Origin: Moringa oleifera
Taxonomy: Eukaryota > Streptophyta > Magnoliopsida > Brassicales > Moringaceae
Direction: 5' to 3'
Assembly: GCA_021397835.1 (NCBI GenBank)
Contig: JAJFZO010000065.1
Location: forward strand, 1,843,501-1,907,500
DNA: 64,000 nt
Below, in pieces: positions 47,731 through 62,369 of this stretch. Every line of letters begins with the position of its first letter. Positions within the stretch are counted from its first letter, which is position 1. The position numbers and the translations under genes are program-made. The notes under the pieces were generated by a model. It was not told the origin of the DNA and searched no databases. It saw nothing but the letters and a program-made list of their open reading frames with translations.

Positions 47731-48535
47731 CAAGCAGTCCATTTATTTTAAAAAGTTATTATTTGAAAATGTAATATTTTACTTTAATTTTCCTATTAAT
47801 ATTCAAAATAATTTAAATAAAAAATACATGTGCTAAACAAATTAAAAATTAATTCAGTTGCATAAAACTATGGCTCTTTGCTTACTTTACTTTTTTTAAA
47901 AAATAAAAATACTTAGACATAAGTTTTCTCTATTTCAAAGTTATGGTGATTATTAAATAGAATAAAATTTATTTTATAAATGCAAATCCTTTGATATTAT
48001 TTCAAGACTAAACAATAGGTAATTATGTAAATCAAACAAGTATGCCTTGTTATTAACTCAACTTTCCTTACAGTATCCAAGTTTCAGAATATAGACTAAA
48101 GTTATGTCTTTTAAATTATAATTACATATATATATATATATTCACTTATTTTCAAACAAAAGAAATAAGTGAACATTTTGTAATTCTTGGAAAATGAATA
48201 GTAAAGCATGCAGAGCACTTTGTCCAGCTTCATTACAAAATATTTTTAATAAAATATGTTAAATAAATGTTTCAAACAATTTCGTTTATTAAAAAAAAGT
48301 ATTTATTCTTGGAATAGATCATTTGTTTTGATTGATGGTTTGTGATAACTAATATTAAAATCAAATCAATTCAGTGTTCCATATTGTTCAACATTTATGC
48401 TAAGAAGTGTTCAGCTTGATGTCAAAATATTTCCATCTATAATAAAGATATTACAATTTTGAGTAACCAAATAATATTTAAAATAGCTCTTTTTGGCTTG
48501 TTTGGGATTTAAAGTTGAGGTTGCATGTTGTTCAA
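47731..48535. other. Unassigned AT-rich stretch
   Basis: No gene seen. A TA microsatellite lies at 48124-48142. Confidence 0.35.
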
Positions 48536-48840
48536 CATTTATAGAATATTTTATTATTCTTGAATTGGCTTAAATTACTTTACAACATTTTTCTTTTTTT
48601 TTAATTTTAATTTTCTGTTTTTTTTTGTTCTTTGTTTTTTCAATTACGTTTTAGTTTCTTTGATTTTTTTTAGATTTTATTACATTTTAATTTTTCTAAT
48701 TTTTATTTTATTATATTTTTTATGATTTTTGATATATTTTTTTTAATTTTATATCATATTATATTTTTTTTACTATTTTTCCAATAAAATCTATCTTCTT
48801 GCTTTATAAAAAGTTTTATTTCTTATATTGATCTCATGAA
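48536..48840 (+). repeat. Isolated T-rich family fragment
   Basis: It matches 41640-41940 in order: TTTATAGAATATTTTATTATTCTTGAATTG, TTAGTTTCTTTGATTTTTTTTAGATTTTATTACATTT, then CCAATAAAATCTATCTTCTTGCTTTATAAA. It is cut on both sides. Confidence 0.65.
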
Positions 48841-51800
48841 AAATAGATAGAAAACAAGGTTCTTTTTTTTATTAGTTTGATTAGCAAAAAGAGGATACCA
48901 TCTAGGTTAACCCACATGGATGCTGGGGCAAGGTTATAGTATTTTACGTCCATTGAATATGCTTGTACTCACAATTTTAAATCAAATTTTGTTCTCATGA
49001 TAAAATAGTTTTTTTAATTTCAAAAATAATTTATATTTATAAATATAATAACTATAATTAATAATGATAATAAATGACAAAATAACAATAATAATTTTTT
49101 TAACAAATTATAAACGATAATAAATAACCATTCAAATTATAAAACGAATTATAATAAAAGTTATAACCATTCATTTTTTTTAACAAACTTAGTATGATTT
49201 TAAAAATCATCTTATGAGGTTAAAATTGTTTCTTATAATTTACCATACATGTGAGTACATGAGATTATCTAATTTAATTGCATCATTTTTGTATTTTTTA
49301 AAAAACTAATTAAAAAAATTGACTTAAATTAAGAAACAGCTTAAAGGTGTTAAGATATCATACAAATAGATTTCGCTATGCAAATTTGTCAACCAATATT
49401 TATCATAAAATCATTAATAGTAATATTGATATTTACAAATACCTAAATAATTTAGAGCATAATATAAGAAAGCATTAACTAAGATATTAGGATAAAAAAT
49501 TTAATTTATTTACTAAAATTAATAATCATATGCAAATTAATGTAAAAGGGGAAGATCATATGTACCCTTCTGGTTTTTTTTCCTTAAAAAATTGTTTTGA
49601 GTGTTTTTATTTTTAAAAATATTTTCATGGGGAATAATGTAAGAGAATGTAATAAAGATGAAAGGGATGAAAGAACAAAATTCCCAATGAAGAAAGAGGG
49701 AGAAAAAGTCATGCGTATATAATTTTTATTTGTATAATAATCTTAATTCACTTTTAGATGCCATCAAAACGAATAAAATATTTTCTTTGTATCAAATTTA
49801 ATAAGAATATGTACAATATAAATATTTAAATATAACAAAATTTTTTATTTTGATACTATTTATAAAATTATTAAAATAATTACATAAGTAATAATCATGT
49901 GTGTACAAAATTATTAAAGAAAATAATAAACAAAAGTCACATAGCAAAATTTAATAACAGCATAAATTTTAAGAAAAAATATATTTTTTAACAAAAAAAT
50001 GTTTTATAGGATCCAAACAGAATTTTTTTTATAAATATAATATTTAATTTAACTTTTATATCTAAATAAGTATAATATTAAGTTTTGAGATTATTATTAT
50101 TTTATATAAATTGAATATTTAAGCCTCAAAATTTCTTCATATTCTTTATTTTTTTCTTAAAAATCAACTCTTTGTTTCCTTAATCTAGTGTTTTTTTGCT
50201 TTAATTCTTTTTCTTTTTCATTCCTTGAGAAAATTTTGCAGGTTCTTTTCACAGTTGAATTTTGGAGTATTATTATTAAAACTTACCTATATAGATGCCG
50301 TTTGTTAATTATTTCTCACATTCTCTTTATTTTCATATGATATATTTTTTAAAATTTAATTTTAAATTAAATTTTTATTTTTTATTTTTACGAGATTCTT
50401 TAAAAGTTATTATGATTTTTGTTTGATATTTGATAATTTATTTAATAGTTATTTGATACTTATTTTTCACTTGTAAATATCCCATGTGAGATATATTCTA
50501 TAAGTCAAGAGTATGGGATTATGAGAGAAGATTTTCTTTTTTGGTCTTAGAGATGGGTTTTTACGAGAGAAATTAATTATCTGATTATTATTTTTTATTG
50601 TATAATAGTCAACACGTGAGGAGTTCTAAGTATCTCATTCTTGTACATAGAGTTTGTTGTTCTAAGAAGATGGGGTTCTAACACTATCTCCAATAATGAA
50701 TACCAAAAACTATATAATTTTGATATAAAAAATATTTTTTGAATATTATAATATTTATTTTTTAATATTCAATATATTACGTCAAAATAATGTAATTAAT
50801 ATTTTATAATAAATAATGTAATTTATTTAAAATAATAAAATAATTAATTGAATCTAATTTTTTAATTAATTTATCTGAGATAATAACATATTTTTAATAC
50901 AATAATTTTTGAAGTAATTTTTAAAATATAATTTTTACAATAATTTGTAATAGGATATTTTTGGGGTGAATGCAAGGATTGATGTTTCTTTTGATTAGTC
51001 AGCAAATCGAATGAGATCATCTTTTAAGTATGAGAATTTAATTGATAATATAAAATAAATATTAAGATTTTATAAAAACTTTACTCTATTTTAAAAAAAT
51101 GATAGTGTTCTTATAAGATAAGATAAAGAGATAAAAAAACAAAAATATTCATGTATGACAAAAAAGTAAACAAACAATATGAAACTATTAATAGTTGCAT
51201 TTTAAAAATGGAATGAACTTAATGACTTGATATATTAAAATTGTTTATGCTAATTACATTTTCTTTGAAGAAACCTTGTAGTTTCAGTGGGGTCGCTTCC
51301 TACTGCTTCTCTGGCTCTCTTAATAAGTTTGTGCTCCACATAAATACTTATGTCTCATGCAAGCAATATCAACCTCTCTAGTGAATAGTATTATGAGAAA
51401 AAAAGTTAAAAAATTATATATTTCGATATTTGATAATTTAATAAAATTAATTACTAAGATGATGTATTAATTAATTAATTAATTAATTTTTGTATTGTAA
51501 ATTATTAAAATATTTTTATATTAAATAGCTTAACCCAATAATTCACTTTTGACTACAATCAAAACAAACAAAATATTTTTTTCGTATCGAATTACAGTCT
51601 AATGTGACATGTGTATCACTAGTAATTTTATCAACTTCTATCTGGTATTTTTCAGAAATATTTTTAGAACAGCCTAATTCGAGATAAAAACAATCTATGA
51701 TGTTTTAAACCAAAATTAAGTAATTAACGTAACTAATAATTAATTAAACAAAAACAAAAGCATTAATCTGACTTTTTGGTCTACTTAGAAGATTTATTAA

Positions 51801-54600
51801 CTTCTTAGCCCAAGTGGAAGGTGCCTTCTCTCTATATCACCATCATCACAGTCATGGCCTATCGAAAGATCCATCGCGACCATCCAACTCTGAACTCTCT
51901 TTATTTTTTATTTCCTTGAGCCTTAGGGACCTAATATGAAAATTTTGCCCTTTTTTAAGCTTAATGATGTGTCGCCTTTGCATTGGTTGTACAAAAGGTG
52001 GGCCACAACTGATGTTGACTGTGAAAATCACATAAGTAAATAATACTTTCAAGCTATTAATTGTGTAAGTAAGAGCAAATTAAATTATGTTGACCATGAT
52101 GATTCATGAATATATCTTTAAATTTCATATGATTTTAAAATTATTTTATTAATTAAATAATTCATAATTTTTAAATATAATCATAAAACAAATGTACTGG
52201 AATAATTCATAAATTTTAAACAAATATGATATTATACCTTAAGGATAACATTTATGAAATTATATGATTAAATATTTATTTGATCTTTTAAACAAATTAA
52301 ATTCCATAATTTATCTGGCAAAATTGTAATTGTGCAACCTTTAAAAAAAGCTCTAGCTAAGTTGCTAAAATTATATATGAGAAGGAAAATTTCGGGATTC
52401 TAGGATATCGAGCATGTGCCACATGTAAGAAAGAAGAGTCATGAAAGTGCCACATCACATTTAACAACCCATATACTGATATAATGACGTTGCTTCTTAT
52501 CAATGAAAGATTGTCCATGCATGTTAAAGCCCTTGTTCTCATATTTTTGAAGATGTTGTGGTGTACCCACTTAATTTATTAGCATTAATAAATATCAATA
52601 ATCAGACTTTGTTTGAAAACATTTTAAAAATTAAAATTTGATTGGAAAGAAAGAGCAAAATGTAGGATTTAAAATAATCTGATTTATTAAAATTGTGAGT
52701 GCTTTGCCGTAAGTTTTGTTTCATTCCCTGCAATAATGATGTAATAATCATGTTTTCATTGAAAAGGATCATGTTTCTTCGGGTAAGTGAATCATATTTT
52801 TGGAAACTCATATCTGCAAAGGAAATGCTTCTATAGTTTTTGAGAGCTTCTTGGTGTTTAAGATTCTCCCATTGACTCTGCTTCTATGAGAAGTTCAAAA
52901 AACATGATCCAAATAATAAAGCCTAGCAATATAAGCTTCCATCAGGGACATAATCTTTTTTTTTCTAATATTCATAGCTTTTTTTTTAGGATTTTAGTTC
53001 AGATAAGCTGTTAATCTCACGGAGTTCAAAGTTTTGTTTATAACATTTTCTTATATTTGTTCCTAGAACAATTCCCTTACAAGCTTAGAAACCTCTTCCA
53101 TATACTGCTTTATGATGGCTAGATAATTGATTGAAGGAATTAAGTTGAATCCTTGGTCTTTTAGGCTTCTTAAGACTCTCATGCAATTAAAAGTGCTATT
53201 TGGTGAGATGATTTAAAGTCTAATTATATAAGTGGTTACTCTTTTGAGTACAATTGAAAATACAGTGTTCCTCACGGTATCAGATGCGAGCATAGTTAAG
53301 AACTTTGTACCTTTGGGAAATCTAGGTAAGGTCTGGCTAGAGGCCTATTTAAGGCATTTAAATAGTTACTGGGTTTCAAGATTCCCATTCAAAATGGCTT
53401 TTGATTCAATAGGCCCTCCAACCTTGCACTAAAAAAATCTAAAGGCTTGTTTCTATAGGCCTGAATAGTAATAGAACTTGACATAATCCAATCAAATGGC
53501 GTCATCATTTTGAACAAGTGTACCTATTTGCTTGGCATTGAAGGCTCACCTACAGTTCCGACTGTTTTGCCACATATCAATCTAGTAGCCATCACGATCT
53601 AAAGCATCAAATTAGGTTGTTTTGAATTCTAAGGTTTTCTTTTCTTACAACAAGGACAATTATTACAAAAGTATGATATGTTCATAGTTTTTGATGAATG
53701 CATTTTTAATGTATTTCTTTTTTTGATCTTAGTTATTCCTTTATTTCTAAAAAAAATTAAGATACATTTAATTTTTTAATCAATTTATTAGTAAAACATT
53801 TTGAAATATGTTTCTGTTTTTACTTTTTGAAAAAATTATACTGACAGACAAATCTTTCCTCTGCAACGTCATACGCACTTGTAAGAACTCACTTCCATCT
53901 CCGAGAATTACAAAGTAGAAAAAAAATATAGTAGTTATACCACAAGCACACGCCCTGAAGAAAGAAAGAGAGATAGGGAAACAATGATGGGAATGACAAC
54001 ACAAGCATATGGTGAGCCATGGTACCAAAACAACCCCTATGCCTACGAATCAGGATCCTTTGATTGGTACTAGAAGTGTCATTCTTTGGCTCCTCTCATT
54101 AACCTCTACATGAGCATCAGCTAGTGTGTGTTGACCCAAACATAATTTATGATCACATCATCTTATCTTTTTCCCCCATCTGCACCTTTATCACTAATGG
54201 TCAAGGTGCCATCATTATCAAACTTTGATGATTTACTATCGATGTCATCACTCCCATTACGATTATTATGCATCCCTTGATGTGCAAATTATCTGTTCAT
54301 TTATTTTTCATGAACTCTAGGTCTTTTGAGGCCGCTTCCTTATTAAGAACGGTTTAAGAGCTACCTAGTCAATTTTCAAGTTTCTTTGCCAAAAGAACTC
54401 AACCAACAATTAATGAAATACTATGCATTCGAATTGGAAATAATAGAATTAGGAAACCCACCTCATTAATTTGGGTTTTATTTATAAATCAAGATAAAAT
54501 CATATATTACCCATGACATGACATAATTAATTTATAAAATGAATGATTAACATGAATTAATAAAAATCAAACTAGCCAAAAAATACTAATTAATTAATTT
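48841..54600. other. Unassigned AT-rich DNA
   Basis: Frames are at most 82 codons (minus 53780-54028) and show no recognised domain. Landmarks are only simple: a TTAATTAATTAATTAATTAA run near 51470 and a less AT-rich region at 52800-54360. No retrotransposon motif, RNA gene or exon could be supported here. Confidence 0.3.
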
Positions 54601-54619
54601 GAAAAGAAAAAGAATATTT

Positions 54620-54731
54620 CTCACTTTTCGTGAGAATGTGACATGCTGGCAAAGAAGACTCTGGTTTTCTTAGGATCCATTTTCTTCCTCACCCATTTCA
54701 GCATGCTCTTTATCATTAGTTGATAGGCATC
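54620..54731 (-). pseudogene. TBL (PMR5/xylan O-acetyltransferase-like) exon fragment
   Basis: On the minus strand 54731-54622 reads [20 protein letters not shown] then [16 protein letters not shown], followed by GTGAGA, a plausible donor. Plant TRICHOME BIREFRINGENCE-LIKE proteins, Golgi polysaccharide O-acetyltransferases, have [37 protein letters not shown] at this place in the PC-esterase domain. The frame is open in the matched part; the codon just upstream of DAY is TAA where the family has Glu. No exon with the GDS or DxxH motifs was found nearby, so this looks like a lone exon remnant. The family call rests on about 36 residues. Confidence 0.6.
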
Positions 54732-54749
54732 TTACTTACCATATGAGTT

Positions 54750-57700
54750 GCAGTGGCAAAGGATATAACAAATGAATGCACTAATACAATGGAAGTAAAG
54801 GTCTTACTCACCATAGAAGTTGAAACAATTATAATTTTTCATAACTATACTTCATATAAATAAATATTGAAATATGGTTAGAGCCCACGATGGGTAAAAG
54901 AAGTAATAACTTATATCTTTATACAATGCAGATTCAGATTTCTACTTACCTAAGTATAATCGGAATTAGGAATGACTCTTATCTGCAAATTAAATGACTA
55001 TTATCTGTAAATTAAAACAAAATTTTAAATTATATGGCTCCGCAGCATACATGCATGCATTCATCTTCCCACTTTCATGCTGTTACATAATCAAAGTGGT
55101 TCTCTTGGAGATCTCTAAAAATCCCACTAAATATTCATTTGCAACTCTTTTTGAAATAATTAGAAAAATGAAATTAGATGATGTATTATGATAGTTCATA
55201 ATTATCTATTGCATATTTGAAGGATTTAATTATTTTTGTGATGTCAATCAGTAAGGTTGGGGTAGAGTAAAATAGTGGCCCATTTTAGGTCCTCATAGAA
55301 GTTATAATTTGGAATATCAACTTATTCTAAAATAATTATGCTCCAAAGGCTGATAAACATTTATATAATTTACACAAGGTTTTCAGAGGGATTAGTCAAT
55401 TGGAAAAGGTAAAAGAGAAAGCAATTACCAATGCTACATCCAAGGGAGAGATTTTGGACCCGTTGGGTTCCACGAAAGCAATATAAAATGAAATCAGGGT
55501 AAAAAGATTAGCATGGCTCACCTCCTATAGAACAAAAACATGATTTAAAACACATATAGGCTCCATATCATTCAAAACTGAACATAAAGTTAGTCAACCT
55601 CTACATTGCAGCTTCTAACTTGTCATCATTGCAAAGTTCGATCCCATTACTCATGTTAATTCTAGATTCTCTAAGGAAGGAAAGAAGCAATTCAAACATC
55701 AATTTAAGCACCTAACATTTTGATAGAATTATTATTTTCAAGATAGATCTCATGGCTAGGCAAAGGAAAACCACCTACTAGCTTGGGAGATTTTGCTGAA
55801 GGCACTGAAATTCTTGAAGCATTATTCAAATAAAAAGCTCATTGCTCAGAATCAATGATAACTTTCAACCATGTTTCATATGCTACAAAATATCAAAATG
55901 AACAATTTGAGTTTCCAGGGCACCAAATCCATTGTTAGAATCAAGGATATTTATTAACCCCTCCAATCCTCCCATAATGGAAGGGACTCGATATACAAGA
56001 CAACATCTCTCCTAATTTTAGTTACCTATGTGCAGTAAGTTATGAAGTAAATCTCATGATTAATCCACTACTGGTCTTTTCTTCTGTTGAGAAGAAAAAA
56101 TAAAGGCAGGCTCGGGTTTTGGAGCAGTGAAAGGCAGACTGTATCAAAATAATAGAATTATTTTTCCATACAAATGGACATCTGGAACTAGAATTACCTT
56201 AACATCCACTCAATACTATGATAATAACGTTATGTTACACTAAACTCAATATTGCATTGAGAAGGAAAATGAAAATGAAGAAATGAACTTTATTTTTCTC
56301 CACTTTTAAGTTGCAGACCTTGAGGAGAAACACTAACTAATACCTAGAATCAAGATTTAAATTAAGCATAATCGCAAGAATCCATCAAAAAGTTCACTTA
56401 TCGAGTTACTAAGCAAATTAAACCGTAAAGTCCCATTTGATTAAAATTCATAAAAAGAGAAAAAAAGACAAAAGAATTAGAATTAGACATCTGGTAATCA
56501 GTAAATACCTAATCGCATTAAAACTCATATTGTAATAAACCTTGAAGAACCTATACTGAACCCAATAGACTTACAAAATAAAGAAACCAATGAAGCATGA
56601 ATAATGAAGGATCAAAACAAAACAGCTCTATAGAGATTCCGAAGTAATTGGAAAAGGAAATAGTCTAATTGGTAAATGATTTTGGAAACGATCTTGTCCT
56701 TTCCTAAAAAAGCGAGATCATGAAGAAGGCAGTAGAGAAAATAAGAAAAAAGAACTTGGTAATTAAGGTCAAAATCAAAGTCTACCAAGAAGGATATGAA
56801 GGATGATGAAAAACTTGAAAATCTCTTAAAGGCTGGAGTAAATATTTACTAACATCCCTCATATAGTCAAAAGCAAGGAGTCTTCTCAAGCAAATTTGTT
56901 TAGATTCAACAATGCTTCTTAATCACTCTTTGAGGTTTAAATTTCATTCAGCAAAATCCAAAAAATTCAAAAAAATTCAAGTAAAAATCTTAGAAATCTC
57001 GTCGGAATATATGGAATGTTCAAGTGAAGGAATATTAATTTTAAATTTAAAAAATTAAAAAACTCTAATAAAATTTATTTTTAATTATTTAAAAAAATTA
57101 AATTTATTTTCAATTAAAAAACTCTATTATTAAAGAGAAAATTATTTGAAATTAAATTTAAATTTTTTAAATAATTAAAAATAAATTATAAAATATGTTC
57201 TTATTTTTATATTTTATATTTCAATGATAAAAATATTTTAAAAATATAATAAATTTTTAAATTTAATTTATATTTCTAATTTTTATAAATTCATTTTTTG
57301 AAATATATGTTTAATTTTAAATATGATTTAATAAATCTTGCTTTATTATATTTGAATCAATATTAATTAATTTAATACAAAATTTTAAATTTTAATTTTT
57401 TTTAAAATTATAAATTTATTTTGAAGGTAATTATAAGCAATAACCTCTAAAAAATATGTATTTTAATTACTAATATTTATTATTGTTATTATATATTTAT
57501 TGATAATGGCTATTTGATAAATACCATTAACAATGTCATAAAAGAACTTTCACTAATATATGTAGTGGCAATTGTAACAATTACTGCTCAATAATTATCA
57601 CTAAAAATCTACTTCATTGTAGTGACTAAAGTAAGGCTAGATCATGATAAGTATGATTATTATATAATTACGTGATGTTAATCTGGGCATTTTAGGTTCT

Positions 57701-59811
57701 TTCTTAAAGTTATGATAACTAAAGATTACAAACATTGCATATAAACGTCTTAATGAAACAGGCAACCTTGTTCCCTATCTACCATAAGGATAATTAAAGA
57801 CTAGACACTAACAATTTCATACATAGTTGAAGCTTCTTAATCATAGTACTTTATTTCGGGTAGGTGGGAAAAATCATGAAACTTAAGAATATTTAAACAA
57901 ATTCTTTCGCATTTCCATAACTATGTGAACATATCAGTTAATGAAGAAGTTGGCATTACCATACATGGCAGTCTTACTCAACTGTTCTTTCTTTCTTTCT
58001 CTTTGCCTTAATTTCTATTTGTCTAGTTGGGGACATGCAAGTTGATATGCAAGAACATGTCAGGTCTAGTTTGGGAAAGACCAATAATTCTTCTATGTAT
58101 GTTATGTATTCTGTTTGCAGGTGCTGGACTATGCACAAGTTAAACAGTGCTAAATAAGAATTAAACTTTAAAAATAGCTAGCTAGCTTCATAAGCTGCTT
58201 ATTATTACTAAACCTTGTATAATAAAACAATGATCGTCCAATTATCTCTAGAAAGAAGATTACAGTACCATGATTAACAAAATTTGAAAAATACCTCGAA
58301 AAGGGAGAACGTGGAAAGAGAGAGTGAGAGAGAGCAGAGAAAGACGACTAGGAAGCTGCCATAGCTCACAAGTATGCAAGTCAACTTCCACAAGAGTAAC
58401 CTTCAAGAGTTCTTCATTAGTAATCCTTTTGTAGAGATAGTGGCAGACAAACTCCTCATTGCTGAGGTAGAACAGGAACCCTAGAGGCAGTGTGGCTCCA
58501 GTACCTCTAAGCCCATAGTAAACAAACTCGTTTCAATGTGACTAACTTGCAGAAATATAAAAAGATTAAAAAAAATTTGGAGAGCAGAAAAAACAACTAG
58601 GAGAAAGGATGTCTTGAAGGATTTTTTTCTTCTTAAACAAAAAAACTCTTTAAAAAAGAGAGAATGGTATTTGGGTACGTTGAAAAGAGAGTAACCACGC
58701 AAGTGTATCTTTTTTTCTCCTTTTTTTTTTTAAAGTATCCAAATAAAAATAGATTTTTTTTTAAAAAAAATGAATAGAGACCATATGGGGGGTAATGAAT
58801 CAGAGGGCATAAATGGAGGAAATTGGGTAAATGGATGGGAAAATAAACAATAAATCATGGATACCAACTGTGCACGTTTTGATTGACAATACAAGCATTA
58901 TTAGTCTACATTCTTCAAGACATGAAGAGAGCTAGATAGCACAGTATGGTCAAGTGATTTAATCTCTTGAAGAGCTAGTGAGAGAGTTCCCAATTGTAGA
59001 TTTATAGGACTAGGCAGTGGTTGCAGTGTCTGGAAAGTAAAGGGAAAGGTCAGGCAGCTAGGCTAGTTGGGCGGCTGGGGAAAGGTTCTACTAAGTTTCA
59101 CCCATCTATGCCTTCTGGTGGCAGTCTAAGAAAAATTGCTCCAATATGTGAAGTACATCTTGATCTGGTACGAGTTAAAGCAGGTTTGGCATTTACCCCT
59201 ACTGATAGACCATATATTATCTTCTACTCTCTATGTGTCATGACATTCTTGGTTAAGCTTTGTTTGGTTGCACATGAAAATAGGGAAGAAAGGGGCAGTT
59301 TGAATTCATAAAAACACAATGCATGTGCTGCATTTTATTGCTTCTGACAAACACAAACTAATATGACTTCTTACTTTTGAATCTTTTTTTTTTTTTTGGG
59401 TCAGGTTAAGTATATAGGTTACGGAGTCCTTGTGTGAGATATTTAGCATTCTTGTCAACATATGACTTCTCCAACCTAACAAAAGAATGGGGCTTCCCTG
59501 AATTTTCCATTAATTGCGAAATCTCTCCTTTTCTTAAATCTAAGAAAAAAGATAAATCGAAGAAAACAAATCTAAATGCTGGCTGTAAGGGTTCAACTAC
59601 GTTACCAGATCAACTTTATGCACCTCAAAAGGTCATTGTGTTTACACTGATCTTTGGATTTGAATATGAATGGTTGAAACTATGGTGTCATATAAAGTAA
59701 TTATCTGATTAGTAAAGATTTATTATTAACGTAGTGACATAAAAAAGATACAGAAATATACATGCAGTGAAAAAAAAGAGAATCTGCTTGCATCATAGAG
59801 AACAGAACCAC
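54750..59811. other. Unassigned stretch
   Basis: Mostly AT-rich with no recognised exon. Frames at 58481-58702 (minus), 59021-59311 and 59434-59700 (plus) have no identifiable domain. A GA-rich segment (58315-58345) and the less AT-rich parts at 57.9-58.5 and 58.9-59.7 kb could be pieces of transcribed sequence, but there is no homology to support that. Confidence 0.3.
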
Positions 59812-60080
59812 CACTACAACAAATAAAAGCTTTAATGATAGTTAAAAATGACTTTTAATGACAGTTGTGAAACTATCATCTTTGTTCATGTCATTAAAGG
59901 GAAGAGGTTTTAATGATAGTTATTGAACTGTCATTAAAAACATTACATTTTAATGACAGTTCCAATAGAACTGTCGTTAAAGGAGAGCCCTTTCAATGAT
60001 AGTTCTATTGGAGCTGTCCTTAAAGGGGGACTTTTAATGACAATTATTATAAAACTGTCATCAAAAAGTCATTAAAAGTA
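59812..60080. repeat. CACTA left terminal and subterminal repeats
   Basis: At least eight diverged units of TTTAATGA(C/T)AGTT or its inverse AACTGTCATTAAA lie between 59830 and 60075. Some form palindromes, such as TTTTAATGACAGTTCCAATAGAACTGTCGTTAAAG at 59949-59983. Such arrays bind transposase in CACTA elements. Confidence 0.75.
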
Positions 60081-60644
60081 TTTTTTGTATTTATTTCAAA
60101 ATAAATATAGAATTTATATATTCAAATTATCCAAAACCTGCATATATAAAATTTTTCATCTCTTTCACATCAATCATATACATCAATATAATTCTTCACA
60201 ATATGCAATCAGAATTTTTTTGTTATACATTTCAATACAATTCTCACAGAGATCATCATTACTTCTTTCATGTTTAAAAATACTCAAAATAATCTAATCC
60301 AAAATAGTAGTAAGAGACAAATAAAACAAAAGAAAAAAATTTGATGTCGTAATTGAATGCTATATGTATAATACATAAGTCAAAATATTACACAATCCTA
60401 AAATTTCAACTATATAAATTCAATAATATTCATGTGTACAAAAATCTTCAAGGTTCAACTTTCTAATATGACACTCTAAAGAAATTATCCAACCTCCTTT
60501 CTAACTTCATCAATATTTGATTGGATGTAAGCATCTATGTCTACTAACTATATTTAAAAAAAAAGGTTAGTCTAATTAAAATTTTTAATAAGCACATCAA
60601 TTAATTACTTAAGTATTTACATAAGCAAATGCTTAAAAACTTAC

Positions 60645-61573
60645 CATTTTTGAATATGGAATATTTCTATCACGTCTATCAATGATGTCCCTTAAAAATT
60701 TCATAATATAATATCCACACTCAGTATTTGAAGGCTAATGTGGACACTACATTAAGAATTTTTAATTATTATATTCTATAAAATAAATAAAACTAATATC
60801 ACATATAGGTTTAAATATACATATCTTAGCAAAAATACTCCTAGGCATGCGCATATTGCTTGATTCTTTGAAAACTTGGAATAATTTAAAAGAGCTGCCA
60901 ATAGAAAATAATTATATTCTTAAAAGCAAGAAAAAATACATACTAACATAAATGAAAATATTTTCACTTACGTAGACATAAGTTGATCTAGTTCTTAACG
61001 AGAACCATGGTTCAAAGGATCAAAAATATTGTACACAAAATTACGAGGCTCGACAACCACCAACAGCTAGTGTTGCCTACATTATGAAAAATAAACGTTA
61101 AAAATATTGTGAACAAAACTATTAATAATTTTAACTAGTGTTATAACTTACCTCAAGTTATAAGAAAATATCACTACTCCTCTGTCATATGGATCTATCA
61201 TTCTATTGGTTAGGTGACGAGCTTGGGTGTTTATACTTATACACATTCCATATGACAATATTGACGGATCAACAAATACAAAATACTTCCCTAAGCCAAG
61301 TGCAGCTAAATCTGTATAAAGTTTACTGAAATAATAAAGAGTAAGAAAAATATAAATATGATGTAGCCAAACAATAATGACCAAATAAAAATTCAAAAGA
61401 CATATGTACACAATGTAACCCTGAATAATGGTGACACTTAGCTCTTCCATGTGACAAAATTGCATGATATCTTCTCGAGCCACAAGTACAAGTCCATTAG
61501 AAGCAAAAACTTCAGTAAAAAGTATGTGTATTGCTTCATCAGGTGCCATCTCCTTATTTACATAATTATACAT
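60645..61573 (-). pseudogene. Ulp1-like cysteine protease (C48) of CACTA element
   Basis: Minus-strand exons of the Ulp1-like protease gene often carried by plant CACTA elements. Exon 1 (61573-61152) includes REDIMQFCHMEELSVTIIQG and GKYFVFVDPSILSYG, ends FSYNLR, and has a GTAAGT donor. Exon 2 (61076-60972) reads QH, a stop, then LLVVVEPRNFVYNIFDPL and has a GTAAGT donor. Exon 3 (about 60747-60645) reads CPH, a stop, PSNTECGYYIMKFLRDII and has a GTAAGT donor. The His (QH), Asp (FDPL) and Cys (ECGYY) of the catalytic triad are all readable. Three stops break the frame: TAG 61069-61067 after the His (normally Trp), TAA after NHGSR, and TAG before PSNTEC where the oxyanion-hole Gln belongs. Confidence 0.8.
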
Positions 61574-62369
61574 CTTTTGTAATCATAGTGGTAGCCTAAC
61601 AAAAGATACTTATTACGATGATTGTGGTTTTGTCAATGTTGGTGATCTCTTAACTGGCAACTTATCTTACTTTATAGTCGATAGCTGAAAAAATTTTGCA
61701 AACTTAATTGACATTAAATTAATTATCATCTAATTAATTATTATATAAGCATCTAACTAGCTAGTAACTTAATTGATTAAGATTTAAATAACATTTAATG
61801 GTTTATATTACAAGCATATAATTAATTAATTATCTATTTAAAATTTAACTAAATATATTAATTCATGTTAACAATAAAATCAATATAATTAAATTTGACA
61901 AAATATATCAATTAATCTTACCTAAAAAAATTAATTCAAACATAAATACATCTACACCTAATATATAATTAATTTATCAAAATATAAATTTATCTAATTA
62001 ACATTTACTTAATTTATCAATTAATCTAAAAATCTAAATAATTATGAAATAGTAAATGTATCAATATATACCCATTCATACCAAATATGTTCATCAAAAT
62101 ATACTAATAAACGAAGTCAAATTTCATCAATTAATAATAATTCACCAAACACACTTAATAAAAAAATTCTTAAAATAATATACATCCTCAATACATTTTT
62201 TAAACCAAATTGAATCAAAATTATGAAACTTAAATTTCATAAAAAAATTTCAAATCTATACCCAAATACTTACATATGTTTGAATGCCAAAGATGAACGA
62301 ACGAAGGGGGAAGGTGCGATTGCACTTGTGAAGATTGAGACAAATGAGAGAGAAAGAAGCTAGGAAAGA
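61574..62369. other. AT-rich interior of the CACTA element
   Basis: It lies upstream (minus sense) of the Ulp1-like exons and may contain further exons. No convincing exon was seen; ATTAATTA-type words dominate 61700-62060. Confidence 0.35.

Noticed and set aside
59021..59311. 96-codon frame beginning MQCLESKGKGQ as a gene
   Set aside because: No recognised domain, and the sequence does not show conserved features beyond being open; kept only as part of an unassigned stretch.
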